Source: Trogon surrucura
Lineage: Eukaryota > Chordata > Aves > Trogoniformes > Trogonidae
Direction of reading: 5' to 3'
NCBI GenBank assembly: GCA_020746105.1
Contig: CM036618.1
Location: forward strand, 14,863,001 to 14,927,000
Length of the DNA: 64,000 bases
Shown here: positions 11,243-23,780 of the stretch, in pieces
Layout of the letters: the number at the start of each line of letters is the position of its first letter
Position numbering within the stretch: position 1 is the first letter of the stretch
Notes under the pieces: model-generated
Told to the model about the DNA's origin: nothing
Seen by the model: only the letters and a program-made list of their open reading frames with translations
Database searches by the model: none
Made by a program: the position numbers and the translations under genes

Positions 11243-14200
11243 TGGTGTCTCCTGGATATTGGCTTGTGGGGTGCGGATGTAAATGAATAGTGAAAAGGGA
11301 ATGAAACAGTTAACAGGCCTGTTCCTTAGTTTATGCAAATAAGCAACATCAGCTTCTCATTCAGCTGTTGTGACATTTAAAAATAGATTGAATAAAACAC
11401 TAGGAAAAAAATATCTATAAAAAGAACAATGACATAAAGTAGAACAGTATCTGTAAATCTTTACTGAATGTCAAAGTGATTCAGTAACATCACCTGTAGC
11501 ACAAAATTCTAAAAAGGCATACTTCTTATCTCCATAGCTATAATTTCCATAATGCTCAGAAGACTTTAGGTCAATTCTAAAAATAAAATGTGTCTTCAGT
11601 AGTTAGCCAAGATTCGTGTTTAATTCTTTTCAAACTGCAGTTTGCAGAGGTGGAAGGGATTGGATGCTCTGACCTTCTATAGATAAGAATTGGGAACACT
11701 CAATGCAATTGGTTAAGCTAGTCACAGCACTGAGAAAGGGGTCAGCTCACTAAAAATCTTTAGTTCAAATTATAAAGAAAAGATTTGAAATACTTTTTAC
11801 CAAGAATTGGCAAATCTTTATCCCACTGACCCCAGCAATATACACCAACACCTAAGACAATGATGCATTAATTAATCTCCAGTGGTGTATTGTCAGCGTG
11901 TGATAACTACTGTATCATAACTGGCCTTGTTTCTAATGCTACTGGTTAGTCTGATGTACTTGTTTGCCCTATCATGTATTTTCCAAGTTATTTCTCCTGT
12001 GCAGCAGAAATGTCATTACAGGTAAATGTGAAAAGGGAACTGAATTTACAACATATATTAAGGATTAACACTCAGCTTTACAAGTTTCCCTTATTCTGCA
12101 TTAGCAGTGATACATATGAGTGTGTTGCCATCATAATTTAAAAGACCATTTTACGATACACCGCGTTTTTTTAAATTTTCACTTCCTTACTGAAGTAAAA
12201 TGCTAAGGATCGCCGATCTGCTAGTTTTCCTCTTACTGCAACACAGTGGAATTTGCAATGCAAATGTAGGAGGCAATCATAAAATGGGGAAATCCTTTGT
12301 GTTAAAGTAGAACATTGAAAAATGTCTATATCTTCCTTATGGACCTATATTTTTTAAAACTTTGAGAAAGTAGAAGGATAGATTGTGAAATATTCATAGA
12401 TTCTCTCTCTCCATGACATTAAAAAGGCACTAGATCTTGTTAGATATGGGCATTCTAATTCTTTTTTTAAGATTTTGCTCATTTTTAAAGTACTTCGAGC
12501 TGTTATATATGTAATGGTTATATTGCGCTTTTCTACTTGGTAATAATAAAATAAAATTATTTCTTACATGAATAAACAACTTTTCTCCCACGGCTTGGCA
12601 TGTTTTTTCATGTTCTTATTTTGGCTAAGATTTACCCTTTTGGCATGTGGGAGTGAACTGCCTTACATTGAAGGGCATTGCTAGGAAAGATTCCGCATGG
12701 AATTGGTAGACGTCGTTTTTCTTAGGACACCTTAAGCTAAAGATTGAAGTTAAATCAGGGTACCAGCAGTCTGCATCAATTTCCTGGTCAACAACACAAC
12801 ATTTTGGATGCAGACTTATTAGACTGAATTTTGTTTCCATCCTTCAAGAGCCATACACTTGTAATTTTGCAGCTCCAATTTTGCAGAAAAAACTTACAGT
12901 ACATGGGGGTACCATTTTCTGTCCTTTAGGTTTTTGAAAGCCTGCCTGTTCCTATGCATTTATCTGTTAGGTCTTATCTGTAGGAAATGTTTCACAGCTC
13001 TAACAATTGATTTCAGTAATCCAGAATACATCACTTCTAGTAAAATTTACGAATCACAATTTTGACTAGGTTAGAAAAAGCATGGAATAAGCTGGAAAAA
13101 AAAAAGACACTCCAAAATCAAATTTAGGACAACTGAAGTAAATTACCAGAATATTGCTTTTAGGTCAGTTTAACAGTCAAAGATCCTATAAACACTTAAT
13201 CCTATATTGAATTATTAACATATGACTTCCATATAACTGTTCATAAACTTGAAGTTAGGCATTCCCTGAAGTGTCTGCAGAATCAAGGACTAAGTGTTCT
13301 GAATTCAGCCCATAAATTAAAAGACAGTGTTAGAGTCCAGAGCTTGAAAAGTTAGCTTGTCTAGCAGTAATAGAAATATATGTGCTTCATGCTTGTTTTT
13401 TCTTTCTTTTTTATGTATGTGTGTATGAAATTCTCCCTTGTTACTAGTTACTTCACAATATGAAGTATTTTTAATTTGTCAAAATAATAAAAAAAAATAA
13501 ATCAGAAATGCTGCAGGTGGTGAAGAGAGTTTGGGGAGTGGGAAAAGTCAAGAAAAGGAAAATCAATATTTCATCATCATATCTCTAGAGGCTTCTAAAA
13601 CACTGTTTACAAAATATGAGACATTTTAAGCCAGAAAAATGTTGCATATAAAGGGTATGAAAAAGTCAGAATTTGTCCATTTTTATTAAGAGAAAGCATA
13701 GCATGTATTTTCTATTGGTTATTTGTATGTTTTAATAATTGATTACACCTTCAGTGTGCAAAAAATAGTGGCTATTTTTTCTGGTTTTTTTTTTTTTTTC
13801 CTTTACACAGAAATGTAGAAGAGAAATATGAAAAAAAAATAGTCCCTGGAAGATTTGGTGGACTACATGATATCAACATGGAGCTAACACTTTGTTGCCT
13901 GTAGAAGTCAGGAGACAGAGCAAACAGATCTACTTATCCCAAGGAGATTGACTGAACTGCCTTGGTTATTTTTCCCGTAGGAATGGTCTAGCAAGTGGAT
14001 GCCTCAATGTGAGGTGAAGCTCAGGAGATGATAGGTAAAGTAGGAGGGACTGTGGTCCACTGATGTAATTTTGACAGGTTTATTTTTTACATAGGGAAGG
14101 GTGAACATATCCATTCTGGGCAACATAAGCATGACTTCTGTATATTCATGAACAGACACTGCCAATGCTGCCCTCAGTGTAGTTGTAGGATAATGCTGAA

Positions 14201-15579
14201 AGACATAATTTCATGTTTTCTTGCATTTGCTTAACTAGATATGAATTGGTTCTTCACTAGGGAGATCTGTAGCTGACTAACTGTGATATCTTTTGGCTAC
14301 ATCTTTCAAAGTAAAAATGATACCAGAGTCTGTTCTCTGTCTCTTATGCCAGTTAGCAGGGTCTGGCCACATCTATCCTAATAAAATATTTCAGACCTCC
14401 GGACACGACAATCACATCCAAACTGCTTACTGGGAATGGTATCTGTCCTATGCTAAATATTAAATCATAGCCAGAAATAGTTTGAGAGATTTGGCCTTGC
14501 CTGCAGTGCTAAAAACCTAATAGTGCAGGCAATTATATTCCTGTTACCGCAAGTACATCTGTGCACTGCTTAATTTTTTAGTGCACATGCAATCTTTGAA
14601 GAGAATTCCTCTCATCAGTTTTAGGAGTGAGATTCAGCTGTAGGTTAGAAAGTCTAAATAAAGGGGTTGACATATAAACATCCGAATGTTGGCTATCTAC
14701 GCTCCAATTGTTGACAGGAAAAATCAAGTTGATAGAGTTACTGGATACTGCTGATCTTTTGGTGAAGAATGATTTGTAGTCATTGACCATAGACTGGGGG
14801 CAATCAGTGTCTTTTTAAGTTAGCATATTGTATATAAGATACCCAAAAAGGTATGGCAGATATTAAAGGAGTCCATGGGATGCCCATGCCTTTTTGGAAC
14901 AGATACTGGAGGCCAGATGGGAAGCACTGGGGTATTCCAAACATCACTAGATGCCATTTTCAGGCAGCTGAATCTAGCTTGGTCAATTCCAGACTGCAGT
15001 TCATACAATTTATTTTAGATTCTTGTTTGAGGACGGGATAAAGCAGCCTCTGGAAACTCTTAATTATTTCTGTAATTGTAAAGGGAATCTGACATGGTTT
15101 TACCATTACTACATAGTGGGTGACTTCAGCTGAAAAGATCTCCAAGCAGATAAGATCAAACATCTACCCATATATTTGAATCTCAGTGCTACACTGGAAA
15201 AAAAATATGTGCTTAATAATATTTCCGGTAAGAAATGAAAGATCTTTATAATGATGCTACTTTCATTTTAATACATAAATAAAGGAGGTAAGCTGTGATA
15301 TGCAGAAGTTAATAGAAAAATCAGACCTGGACATGTACAAACATAAGAATTTCTTTGTAAGTTTTATACAATAGGATCAGTTTGTACAATGTTACTTGCC
15401 AAGGTCTCCTATGTTGTGATCTAAGGAGGATCTGAGGTTCTCTCATCACTATTTCCAAGAACATGAAAGGAAGAATTCTGAGCAGTATGGGAATGACTGC
15501 CTAGATGATTAAATTCTGTTCTCATTACATCTTTTGGACGAATTCACTGCTGAATTCAGAGGGACTATTTGGATGCAAA

Positions 15580-16441
15580 TGGTTTGTGGATTGGGTTTTT
15601 TCCTTCCTGCGTTGTTTGGCTTCTGTATTGCATATAAATGTCAAGATGTTGGCGGTGGGAGGGCTGCAGGGGTGGTCTCTCTGGGAAGAGGGCGGGAGCT
15701 ACCCCATGCTGGTCACAGCTGGTTCCATCTAGTTCCAGCCATTTCTGAAGGGACCCACCATAAGACACAGTTTAGCCCATCAGCAAAGCTGCTGGCATCT
15801 GTGAAAATATATTTAAGGGGACAAAAAGTGGTTGAGAGACAGAATAAAAGGGGAACAAAAATAGTGGGAAACAGCAGAGGGAACACTAAAATCAGAGTAG
15901 GAGGAGGTACTTCGTAGTACTTCCTGGTTCTCCATGGAGCAGCTATCCACTGCAGCCTATGGAGGAGCCGTACCAGAGCAGATGAGTATTTCTTGAAGGA
16001 ATGGCAGCCTTTGGAGAACTTGTGCTGAAGCACAGGACCCATGGGAAAGCCAATGATGGAGCAGGAAGAAGTGTGAAAGCAGTGGCAGAGAGGAACCATT
16101 ATGTACCGATGTTAATCTCCCATTCCACTTCCCCCTGCACTGCTTAGGGCAGCAGGTAGAGGGGTTGGGGACAGAGAAGTGAAGTTGAGCCTTGAAAAAG
16201 GGGGAGAAAAAGTGCTATTTTAATGTTTGTATTTGTTTCTCATAACCTCAATCTTTTTAAATGGACTATATGTTCACTTTCTCCAAGCTGAGACCATTTT
16301 GACTGTGACAATAATTGATAAACAATCTCCCTGTCTCCCTATGAGCTTTCCCACTCTATTTATTTCTCCTACCCCTTTGCAGAGGAGGAGTGAATGAGCA
16401 GCTCAGTGAGCTTTTGGCTGTTTGCCAAGGCCAAACCACCA
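15580..16441 (+). mobile_element. Avian ERV LTR, likely solo
   Basis: From about 15625 to 16441 the sequence follows an avian endogenous retrovirus LTR I recognise from other bird genomes. It reads CACAGCTGGTTCCATCTAG (about 15713), GAAGGGACCCACCATAAG (about 15749), a TATA-like TATATTTAAG near 15808, a central part with loosely repeated GCAGCC-TATGGAGGAG and GAGCAG units (15930-16085), and a closing GCCAAGGCCAAACCACCA. No gag, pol or env lies beside it, so it reads as a solo LTR. The start near 15580 (TGGTTTGTGG, compare the TGGTGGTTTGG inverse of the end) is approximate, and I found no convincing target duplication. It is old and broken. Confidence 0.65.
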
Positions 16442-16926
16442 TTGTTTCAAATACAGTTAAGGTTAGCATGGAATATGGTACAATATGTACCCTTTATTAA
16501 TAATTTCAGAGAAAGTATCCCTGAAAAATTACATAGGTACTGAGTTTCTTTGTGATATCATAACTAATATTTTTAATGTACACTGATCGTGTTGCCTGAA
16601 TTTGGGCTAAAGCACAGGAGTAGCCAGTGTAGGTTTGACTCTCTTGTCCATATGCAGACATCTTATGCCATATGAAATACCCTGCGAGGTATCAGGCACT
16701 TCAGAAGGGTGTCAGCTTCCTGAAGGTTTTGTGTCTCATCTGAGAGCTGCATACACATATCTTTCATACCTTATGATATCCGAAATGGTACCAGATGGTA
16801 ACAGCTAGTAAACTCTGCTAACTCAAGTGACTACATTTCTTTGGACTAACCTAGAAAAACTTTGGACGTCTAAGTACAGATGCATGCATTCAGGTAACAA
16901 TATCCAATTCTTTGTGGTTTTATTTA

Positions 16927-16994
16927 ATTTTTTTTTGTTGTTGTTGTGTTTGTTTGTTTGTTTTTTAGTTGGTTGGTTGGTTTGTTTTTTTTTC
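16927..16994. repeat. (TTG)n/(TTTG)n/(TTGG)n low complexity
   Basis: Successive blocks of TTG, TTTG and TTGG units are bounded by T runs. The open frames that cross it (16827-17066, rich in Phe, Leu and Cys) are products of this composition. Confidence 0.95.
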
Positions 16995-19900
16995 CTGTCT
17001 GCTTTTTTGATGAGATTACTCATTGCAGATGTGAAAGTTATGAGGTCATTACCTTCTTTATCTTGACAGTAAAATTCTTCACCTCCAAATTCACAACTGG
17101 TGTTCCCAAACCGAGTTCCAATTATTTAGAAAACTGAAGAAATATGGTTAAAATTTCAATGAAACTTTGTTGGTTGTACATGCCAAAAAACTTATTTTCT
17201 GCATTAAAATACATTCTGGCAGATTCACTCGGCCTTAGGCAGAATATTATGTACACAGATGCCCTTTGTAGTTTAAAAGTTTGGGAAATTTGCTTTAAGT
17301 AAGTTAAAACTAATCATCGCTAATTTAGGCTTTAGGCCATTTCAGCATGACTCATATGCTCATCATTATCTTACCCTTACAGCATTACTAAAATACTAGT
17401 GTAATTAAGATGAGTATCTTACAAGATTTCTCCTGAGGAAATTTATTACAGAAAAAGAATACTTTCCCATTTTTGACAGCATGAGACATAACTTCCTTTT
17501 ATTTTCATAAAATTGGCAATATATAACTGTACTACATGGTAAAGAAGTGTTCTATATGATTAATGTCTTTCAACACAATGCTAATAATTGCAGAATATCA
17601 AATGGGTAAAACTACTGTACTGTACAGTATTATGAATAATGTGACTTCACAATCAGAATTAAAATGCTTAATAGAGTTGCTCCAATGTCAATTTCTATTT
17701 TCAGTCATTCAAGTATACATTATTATCAAGGAACATAAATTGAGCCAATATTTTAAAAGACATAGAAGGCAGACAGGAAAGTAGAGAAATGAGCATTCAC
17801 ACACACAAGTTCAACAGCCTTTCCCCACAGCTTTACAGAAGTATTTAATATTGGTAACTAAGCAAATCAGGTAGATGTATTCCTGACATCACAAACCTGA
17901 GACCTTTCTACATTGAAAATAATAATAATTAAAAAGCTTGATGTCCACAATCATCTTCAGGGGGAAAGGTAAGCATTTGCATCCAGCTGTGTAAAAAGTG
18001 TTTAGCTTCGTTCTGTTAAGCAAAATTTTAAATCAACAGTGTTGGTTGGCTATTTAATAAATAATATTACTCATTTGCTTTATTGACCCAAGAAGAGCAG
18101 AATTTTTACATTGAGGTCTTCACTGTACTTGTAGTTGTGCAAGTAGTGGGATTGGTGTACATGAAAATTAAAATTATATCTACATTTTTAGTATCCATTT
18201 TACAATTTTTTGTACATTTGATAAAGGTAATTTTAGGTACCATCATAAAGACTGTGTTACCACCATTTTTTCTGTACACTCACTATCTCAATGTACACAT
18301 GCAATCGTCTCAGTTACTCACACAAACATAAAATATGAGGTTATCTTATGATCCCTGTTATTTTGTCAGTTTTTGTTTGCAAACAGGCATTGATGTGAGT
18401 ATGAGTAGGTGATCAAAATTAAGAATGACTCATGATATTTCAGTGTAATATTTAATCCTTTAAATTTCTATTGATACTTATGTTTTTCTGTCTATTCTAC
18501 AAGGTGACAGACCAGAAGCTGCTAGAAAATTTACTTTGGTTTTGGAAAACCTCATCATTTTAAGAGTATTAATACTACTGACAGATTTGTATTTGCAGCA
18601 TAGCACCTTAACATCAACAGTCTAATGTACAACATCTAGTTTTGATTTCCAAAATTTTATTTTTATATTACAAAACTTATTAGATAATTTCACATTATAT
18701 GTAGGATCTAGAACTAAAACCACAGGTGTCCTTTTAACATTTATCAGTTTTTGGCCTATTTCCATGGAAATTCCAAAGCAAGGAAGGAAATGTGAGAAAC
18801 ATGTCTGCACTGTAAAGACACATAGAGTTTTTTGTGGGCTTTTAATTTGCTTTGAAAAAGCTAAGTTCAGTTCTTGAAATAACTTAGTAACAGGGAAAGG
18901 GATCATTGTGGATTTCTTCAATTCAGATTTGTTGTCCTAATTTCAAAGAGATCCCAAAAAATAAATAGAGAAGAAAATCTTATGAATAAACCAGTACAGG
19001 AATTCAAGGTTGTATTTTTTTACCCACATGGAGAAGTAGAAAGTAGTCCCTCAGTTCCCTTATAAAAAATAGAAAGAGAAGGAATGTGCCTAAGTCTAAA
19101 GATGCACCCAAAAAAAAGTCCTTCATTATCCGTTTTGAAAGGCGACTGGAATACTATGCCAACGTATCTGCGTTGAAGACATCAAAATGGGACTGAACAT
19201 GGCAAATTTACAGACATCACCATTCGGGGAGAGGGACTTGCTCTGCTCGTCACTTCTTTGTGCAGTCTTTACCTTGAGAAAGTTTTAAATCATTCAGCTC
19301 ATCTGGTCAATGTGATAGCAGATTACAGAGGCAGCACTTCAAAGCTGCAGGAGCACGATCCATTTTCACTTTCTTTTGAAGAGACACACTAGAGTTGTTC
19401 CAGCCAGTTCAAACGGCAGAGGAAAAGGGAAATCAAAGCAGTAATAGAAAGTACAAACAAAGCCTGATGTCTGCTGGGCCTGATTCCCATACTTCAGCCC
19501 TTCCAAGCGCAGGCTGACACTTCTTGTCCTCTACATTTAAAGGGCAGTTTTTTCTTCCCTGTAGGTAAGAGACAAAGGAGTCAGTAGCATACAAGGCTCT
19601 GCTCTTTCTTGTTCCTTGAGTTGCTCCTACCTTTGTCTTCTAATAGATATCACTTACTTCTATGTTCTTTATCACACTTAAAGAAACCCACCAACACAAC
19701 ATATATTATCAGAGGCTTTTTTTCTGAAACAGATCCTGAACCCTCTGGCTGTTACTTCTTTTTCAACCAGGCTGCAGTCTTCTATGTTAGCTACTGCTAA
19801 TTGGTCCCTTAGTTGCAGCTAGAGAAATAATTGGTTTATATTGGCCTCTCTGAGCTGTGATAGGGTCTTTACCTTATTCACATTATTCCTGAATACACAT

Positions 19901-20386
19901 CATGCTGAAAGATTCAGATCAGAGATTTAAAAATTCTAGTACATTTGGCACCGAAAAAATCAATCCTCAGAGTTTGTCTCTGGGTTTGAGTAAGGTTGCC
20001 ACTCTTAACTTGTGTACTCTGTGGTGATTATAGATGGAGATTGTGCACATAGTTTTTCAAGTGAGTTCAGCAATCAAAGGATCTGCTGCTATCTGACCTA
20101 CCAGAATGCAGTTAACTGGTTTCCCCATAGAAACAGATGTATGCCCTTCACTGAAATCCTGCCAAATGAGGTAGCAGTCATCTTTAAAGCAGTCTGTGAC
20201 CGTACCAAGTGAACACTTAAACATGACAGTCAAAGCTCTGAAAAAAAGACATTAATAGAGTATGATCCAAACAGGTGACAGGACATATTGTTTGGGGGAA
20301 AAAAAAACAAACTAGTGGAAATGTGCTTGCTTCCCCAGGCCCTGGAACACAGCCAGCTACACTGGTATCATGACACAAATGAGTTT

Positions 20387-20411
20387 GTAAAGTACATTTA
20401 ATGTACTTTAC
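20387..20411. repeat. Perfect short inverted repeat
   Basis: The arm GTAAAGTACAT is followed by TTA and then the exact reverse complement ATGTACTTTAC. A 25 bp hairpin with a 3 nt loop is possible. No transposon ends or terminator context are visible. Confidence 0.9.
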
Positions 20412-21109
20412 TTGTTTCATTTACCCGATAGAAGCTTTTTATCATTCTGAAAAGTTTGCAATTTATTCTGTTTGATTTTCATTTTTCTTTGTAGTGCATA
20501 AGCCATCCAATTTTTTTTTGGCATGAATTTCAATGGTGTTTATATTACTAGACCAGCAAACGTATGAGGATATTGCACTTCATGGGATCATTTTGATTTG
20601 TTGTTTGTTCGGTTTCTCTTTTTATCAATGTCCAGCAACCGCGTTCTATAATTGTCCCATTTATTTTGTTGAAACAGTAATCAACCATGCATCTGAAGTA
20701 ATCAGCTTTAGGAAAATGAATATTATTTTATGAGTTTCACCAATATACGTTCATTGCAACTTGCAAGGTGTGACTTTAATGATGTTTAGTGGATTTTGGG
20801 GCATACTTCCATTACATTGTGTGAAGTCATTTTAAATCAAAAATATTTTAGCAAAATGAAAGATGGAAGTTCAAAACAAGCGAGCTGCTTTATGAGCTCT
20901 CTTCCATCTCTTTCTGGGCACCAATAGTTACACAGGAAATGATGCAAATATAGCTTCTGCTTGAAGTAGTCTGTCCCTGTTCAGCTCTCTGTATTGCATC
21001 TGAATTATTAAAGTCAGCAGTGAATATGACTCCTGGATTTACACTGCCTCTTCTACATTCAACTGGGGTATAAATGTGAGGAGTGCTCCCATTCTCAGTC
21101 AAACCACAG

Positions 21110-21505
21110 GCATAACTAAACTGGTTTTATTACGAAATGAAATTTCCCCCAAATTCACAAGTTCTGGTATTGGCCGAGAAGAGCAGTTGCTACGCTACAC
21201 CCAACCCTTAAACTAAGAATAATGATCTGGATTGTATTATACACTGACCCATACAAAGATGAGGACTCTCAACCTCGAGTAGTCACCTCAGTTGGTGTCC
21301 CAAACCAAGGGGAAGGCTGTGCCCTGACTGCAAGACCTGCTGCTCAGAAGGGACTTGATCCAACACGCCCCCAGCAGGACCCCGTTTTAAAGCTCATTCG
21401 AATCTGAACTGTGGTTGCTCAAAGCCACCTCGGCCTCCATCAACTTCTTGGTTGTACACATAGGGTGGCGATCTAGACCCAAACTAGCCAGAAACTTCTA
21501 GCAGT
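21110..21505 (-). mobile_element. LTR-like block, probable ERV fragment
   Basis: This block is distinctly less AT-rich than its flanks and resembles avian LTR sequence read in reverse. On the minus strand AATAAA lies near 21128 and a TTTAAA box near 21387, in the order and spacing expected for a promoter followed by a polyadenylation signal. GGGACTTGATCCAACACG lies about 21351. The right side is cut by the CR1 that starts near 21512. Both ends are unclear. It is an old fragment of uncertain family. Confidence 0.4.
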
Positions 21506-21511
21506 ATTTTT

Positions 21512-22058
21512 TTTCAATCTGCTCTTGTGAGACCCCACCTCAAATACTGCATCCAGTTCTGGTGCCCTCACCGTAAGAGGGACATAGAACTGTTAGAGTG
21601 TGTTCAGAGGAGGGCCACAAAGATGATCCAGGGGCTGGAGCACCTCTGCTATGAGGACAGGCTGCGGGAACTGAGATTGTTCAGTCTTGAAAAGAGAAGA
21701 CTGCAAGGGAACCTAATAGCTGCCTTCCAATACCTGAAGGGATCCTACAGGAAGGCTGGGGAGGGACTTTTTACAAGAGTGTCCACTGATAGGACAAGGG
21801 GAAATGGGTTTAAGTTGAAGGAGAATAGATTTAGATTAGATCTTAGGAAGAAATTCTTCAGTACGAGGGTGGCAAGACTTTGGAATAAATTGCCCAGAGA
21901 CGTTGTGGCTGCCCCCTCCCTGAAGGTGTTCAAGGCCAAGTTGGACAGAACCTTGAGTAGCCTGATCTAGTTGAGAGGTGTCCCTGCCCATGACAGGGAG
22001 GTTGGATTAGATGATCTCTAAGGTCCTTTCCAGCCTAGGCCATTCTATGATTCTATGA
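21512..22058 (+). mobile_element. CR1 LINE, 5'-truncated C-terminal ORF2 plus 3' UTR
   Basis: The sequence reads CTCTTGTGAGACCCCACCT at 21522, runs through the C-terminal ORF2 tail and ends with two octamers at 22041-22058 (ATTCTATGATTCTATGA). The hairpin stem CCTG/CAGG lies at 21985-21999. The coding part is open over 147 residues, which points to moderate age. It is followed one base later by another CR1 tip in the same direction. Confidence 0.95.
21527..21970 (+). pseudogene. CR1 ORF2, C-terminal 147 residues
   Basis: This is the end of the LINE replicase: [11 protein letters not shown], then [30 protein letters not shown] and the [18 protein letters not shown] block before the stop. This part follows the RT palm; in the family it holds the thumb and connection regions. 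It has no in-frame stop, but all catalytic parts are absent through 5' truncation, so it is inert. The first Met is only an internal residue. Confidence 0.9.
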
Positions 22059-22059
22059 T

Positions 22060-22169
22060 ATGGTGCTTAGGAACATGGTTTTTGGTGGTGGACCTGACAT
22101 TACTAGGTTAATGGTTAGTCTTGATGATCTTAATGGTCTTTTCCAACCTCAATGATTCTATGATTCTTA
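22060..22169 (+). mobile_element. CR1 3' tip of another subfamily
   Basis: GGTGCTTAGGAACATGG is followed by GGTGGTGGACCTGACA and GATGATCTTAATGGTC, ending in ATGATTCTATGATTCTTA. These words belong to a CR1 tail type different from the copy directly upstream. It is about 110 bp long and 5'-truncated. Confidence 0.9.
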
Positions 22170-23633
22170 GTCAATCAGTGACTATATGGATGTGAAATAT
22201 ATTTTTTGTACCATTTTGACAAACCAGGGATACTGCAGAAGGACAAACTAGAATGGCACAGCACTACTTCATTTGGGTAAAGTAATAGTTAACTGACTAA
22301 TTTCAAAGGGTATTTTAAAAAATATAATAAATATTTCATACTTTGATTGTTCTTAGTTTATATATATATATATATCTTTTATATATATATCTGTTATTGC
22401 TATTTTAATATAGCTTGACAGACCCTAAAATAATTTAGCATAATTTCTCAACTTTGTGGTAAAGCACAAGCATTCAAACACTAGGGTAGCTGGATTGTTG
22501 AAACAAGAACTTTATAATTAGATTTCTCAGAGCAGTATTTCATGAAAAGTTATATTAGCTATTGGGTACAACAAACTGTAATAAGATTTGTCTACCTATT
22601 CTTATACCACTACAGAAAGATCATGTCCTTGGAGAATTTACTACAAACCCAGGAATGCTACAACCAATGTAACAGTACAGGTGTATAAAACAATATATTT
22701 GTATCCTCTCTTAAGATTAAGTTCCTTCCTATTTTTTTTTAAGCATAAATGCTTTAGGATCCACTAGCATGCTATATATTAATATTTTATCCTTGCCTTG
22801 AGGCTATTGATCTTAAACATAAATTGCAGCATCTGCACTATTCAGATCCTAAGTTATCAAAAAGTCGGATTGATCTGCACTTATTATAGAGGTTATTGTA
22901 AAACTTACTTCAATTGGTTCATTTTATTTAGCAAATGAGTTGGAAAAGGACAGAATTTTGGATTTTGTGACCTGAAAGTATGAGTACTGAATACTAAGTT
23001 CTCTATAATTAATTGAAATACATTTTAAAGTGGATTTTATTTGTTTGGGGTTTATCTATCTGTTGTGCACAACTCCATTCTGTTAAATTACAAAACAATT
23101 ATTACTGACACCCTAAAGGAGAAGTTAGAAACATTAGTACAAGAACACTCTTTCAAGATGTCTTTAATTCAGTGTAGCAGAACAACACAGTCAATAGACA
23201 AAGCAGCCACCCTAAGCTGAACTGAAAGCTGAAAACTCCCATGCAACAAATTAAATTAACCATTTAACACATAATACTATATACTTGGCTTAAGATGGAT
23301 CCAAAACACAAAAGAGGTTGCAGACACACAGACTGTGTCTGTACTTTTGCTCTATTATGACTGAAACTAAAAAATACTTTGTCAAAAAAAGTTGCTACTG
23401 AAGAGACCTAAGTGTGTTAGATGTCAATTCCATGCAATCTAAAGTGAAGAAAATGAAAGTTTAGTAAGCAAAAAATGCACCTAGTGAGAAAATGTTTCAT
23501 CATTCATGCACACATCCTTTAATGCTCTTTGAACTGGATTTCAGAAGGAAAATAAGCTGTTCTATATCATTAAACCCACGTGGACAAATTACTGAACTGC
23601 CGTCAGTGGAGAGACTTAATTATCACGAAATTA
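22170..23633. other. AT-rich sequence, no gene seen
   Basis: Apart from an AT microsatellite at 22356-22391 I see nothing assignable. There are no open frames of note. Confidence 0.65.
22356..22391. repeat. (TA)n microsatellite, interrupted
   Basis: Two TA blocks are separated by CTTT. Confidence 0.95.
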
Positions 23634-23780
23634 GAGAACAGTAGAATGGTTTGGGTTGGAAAGGATCTTAAAGATCATCTAGTTTCAAGCCCCCTGACAT
23701 GGGCAGGGACACCTTCCACTAGACCAGATTGCTCAAAGACCTATCTGACCTGGCCTTGAACACTTCCAGGGAGGGGGCAT
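23634..23780 (-). mobile_element. CR1 3' end, about 147 bp, with fold-back breakpoint
   Basis: On the plus strand GGTTTGGGTTGGAAAGGATC, CCCCCTGACATGGGCAGGG and CTTGAACACTTCCAGGGAGG are the reverse complement of a CR1 tail. The copy stops at GGGGGCAT and the next 14 bases are the exact reverse complement of its own last segment (23781-23794 pairs with 23762-23775). Confidence 0.92.

Larger units (their letters stand above)
9411..15579. other. AT-rich sequence, no gene seen
   Basis: No host exon or clear transposon was found. It holds a (CATT)n microsatellite at 10905-10936, a 20 bp tandem duplication at 11202-11242, and A or T runs near 9990 and 13785. Open frames (for example 10474-10770, 12625-12840, 14578-14790) lack recognisable motifs. 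Confidence 0.6.
16442..21109. other. AT-rich sequence, no gene seen
   Basis: It contains a T/G-rich low-complexity stretch at 16927-16994 and a perfect 11 bp inverted repeat at 20387-20411. Around 19140-19600 the base composition is more balanced, with several CpGs, so a conserved non-coding element is possible there. No coding feature is supported. Confidence 0.55.

Noticed and set aside
15534-15917. Open frame of 127 codons on the plus strand
   Set aside because: It lies within the LTR at 15580-16441, has no known domain and its composition follows the LTR sequence.
15576-16452. CAAAT on both sides of the plus-strand LTR as a target duplication
   Set aside because: The copies do not directly flank TG...CA borders, so the match is probably chance.
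17605-17630. TACTGTACAGTA palindrome next to a TACTG repeat
   Set aside because: Too short and without partner sites to support an operator or transposon end.
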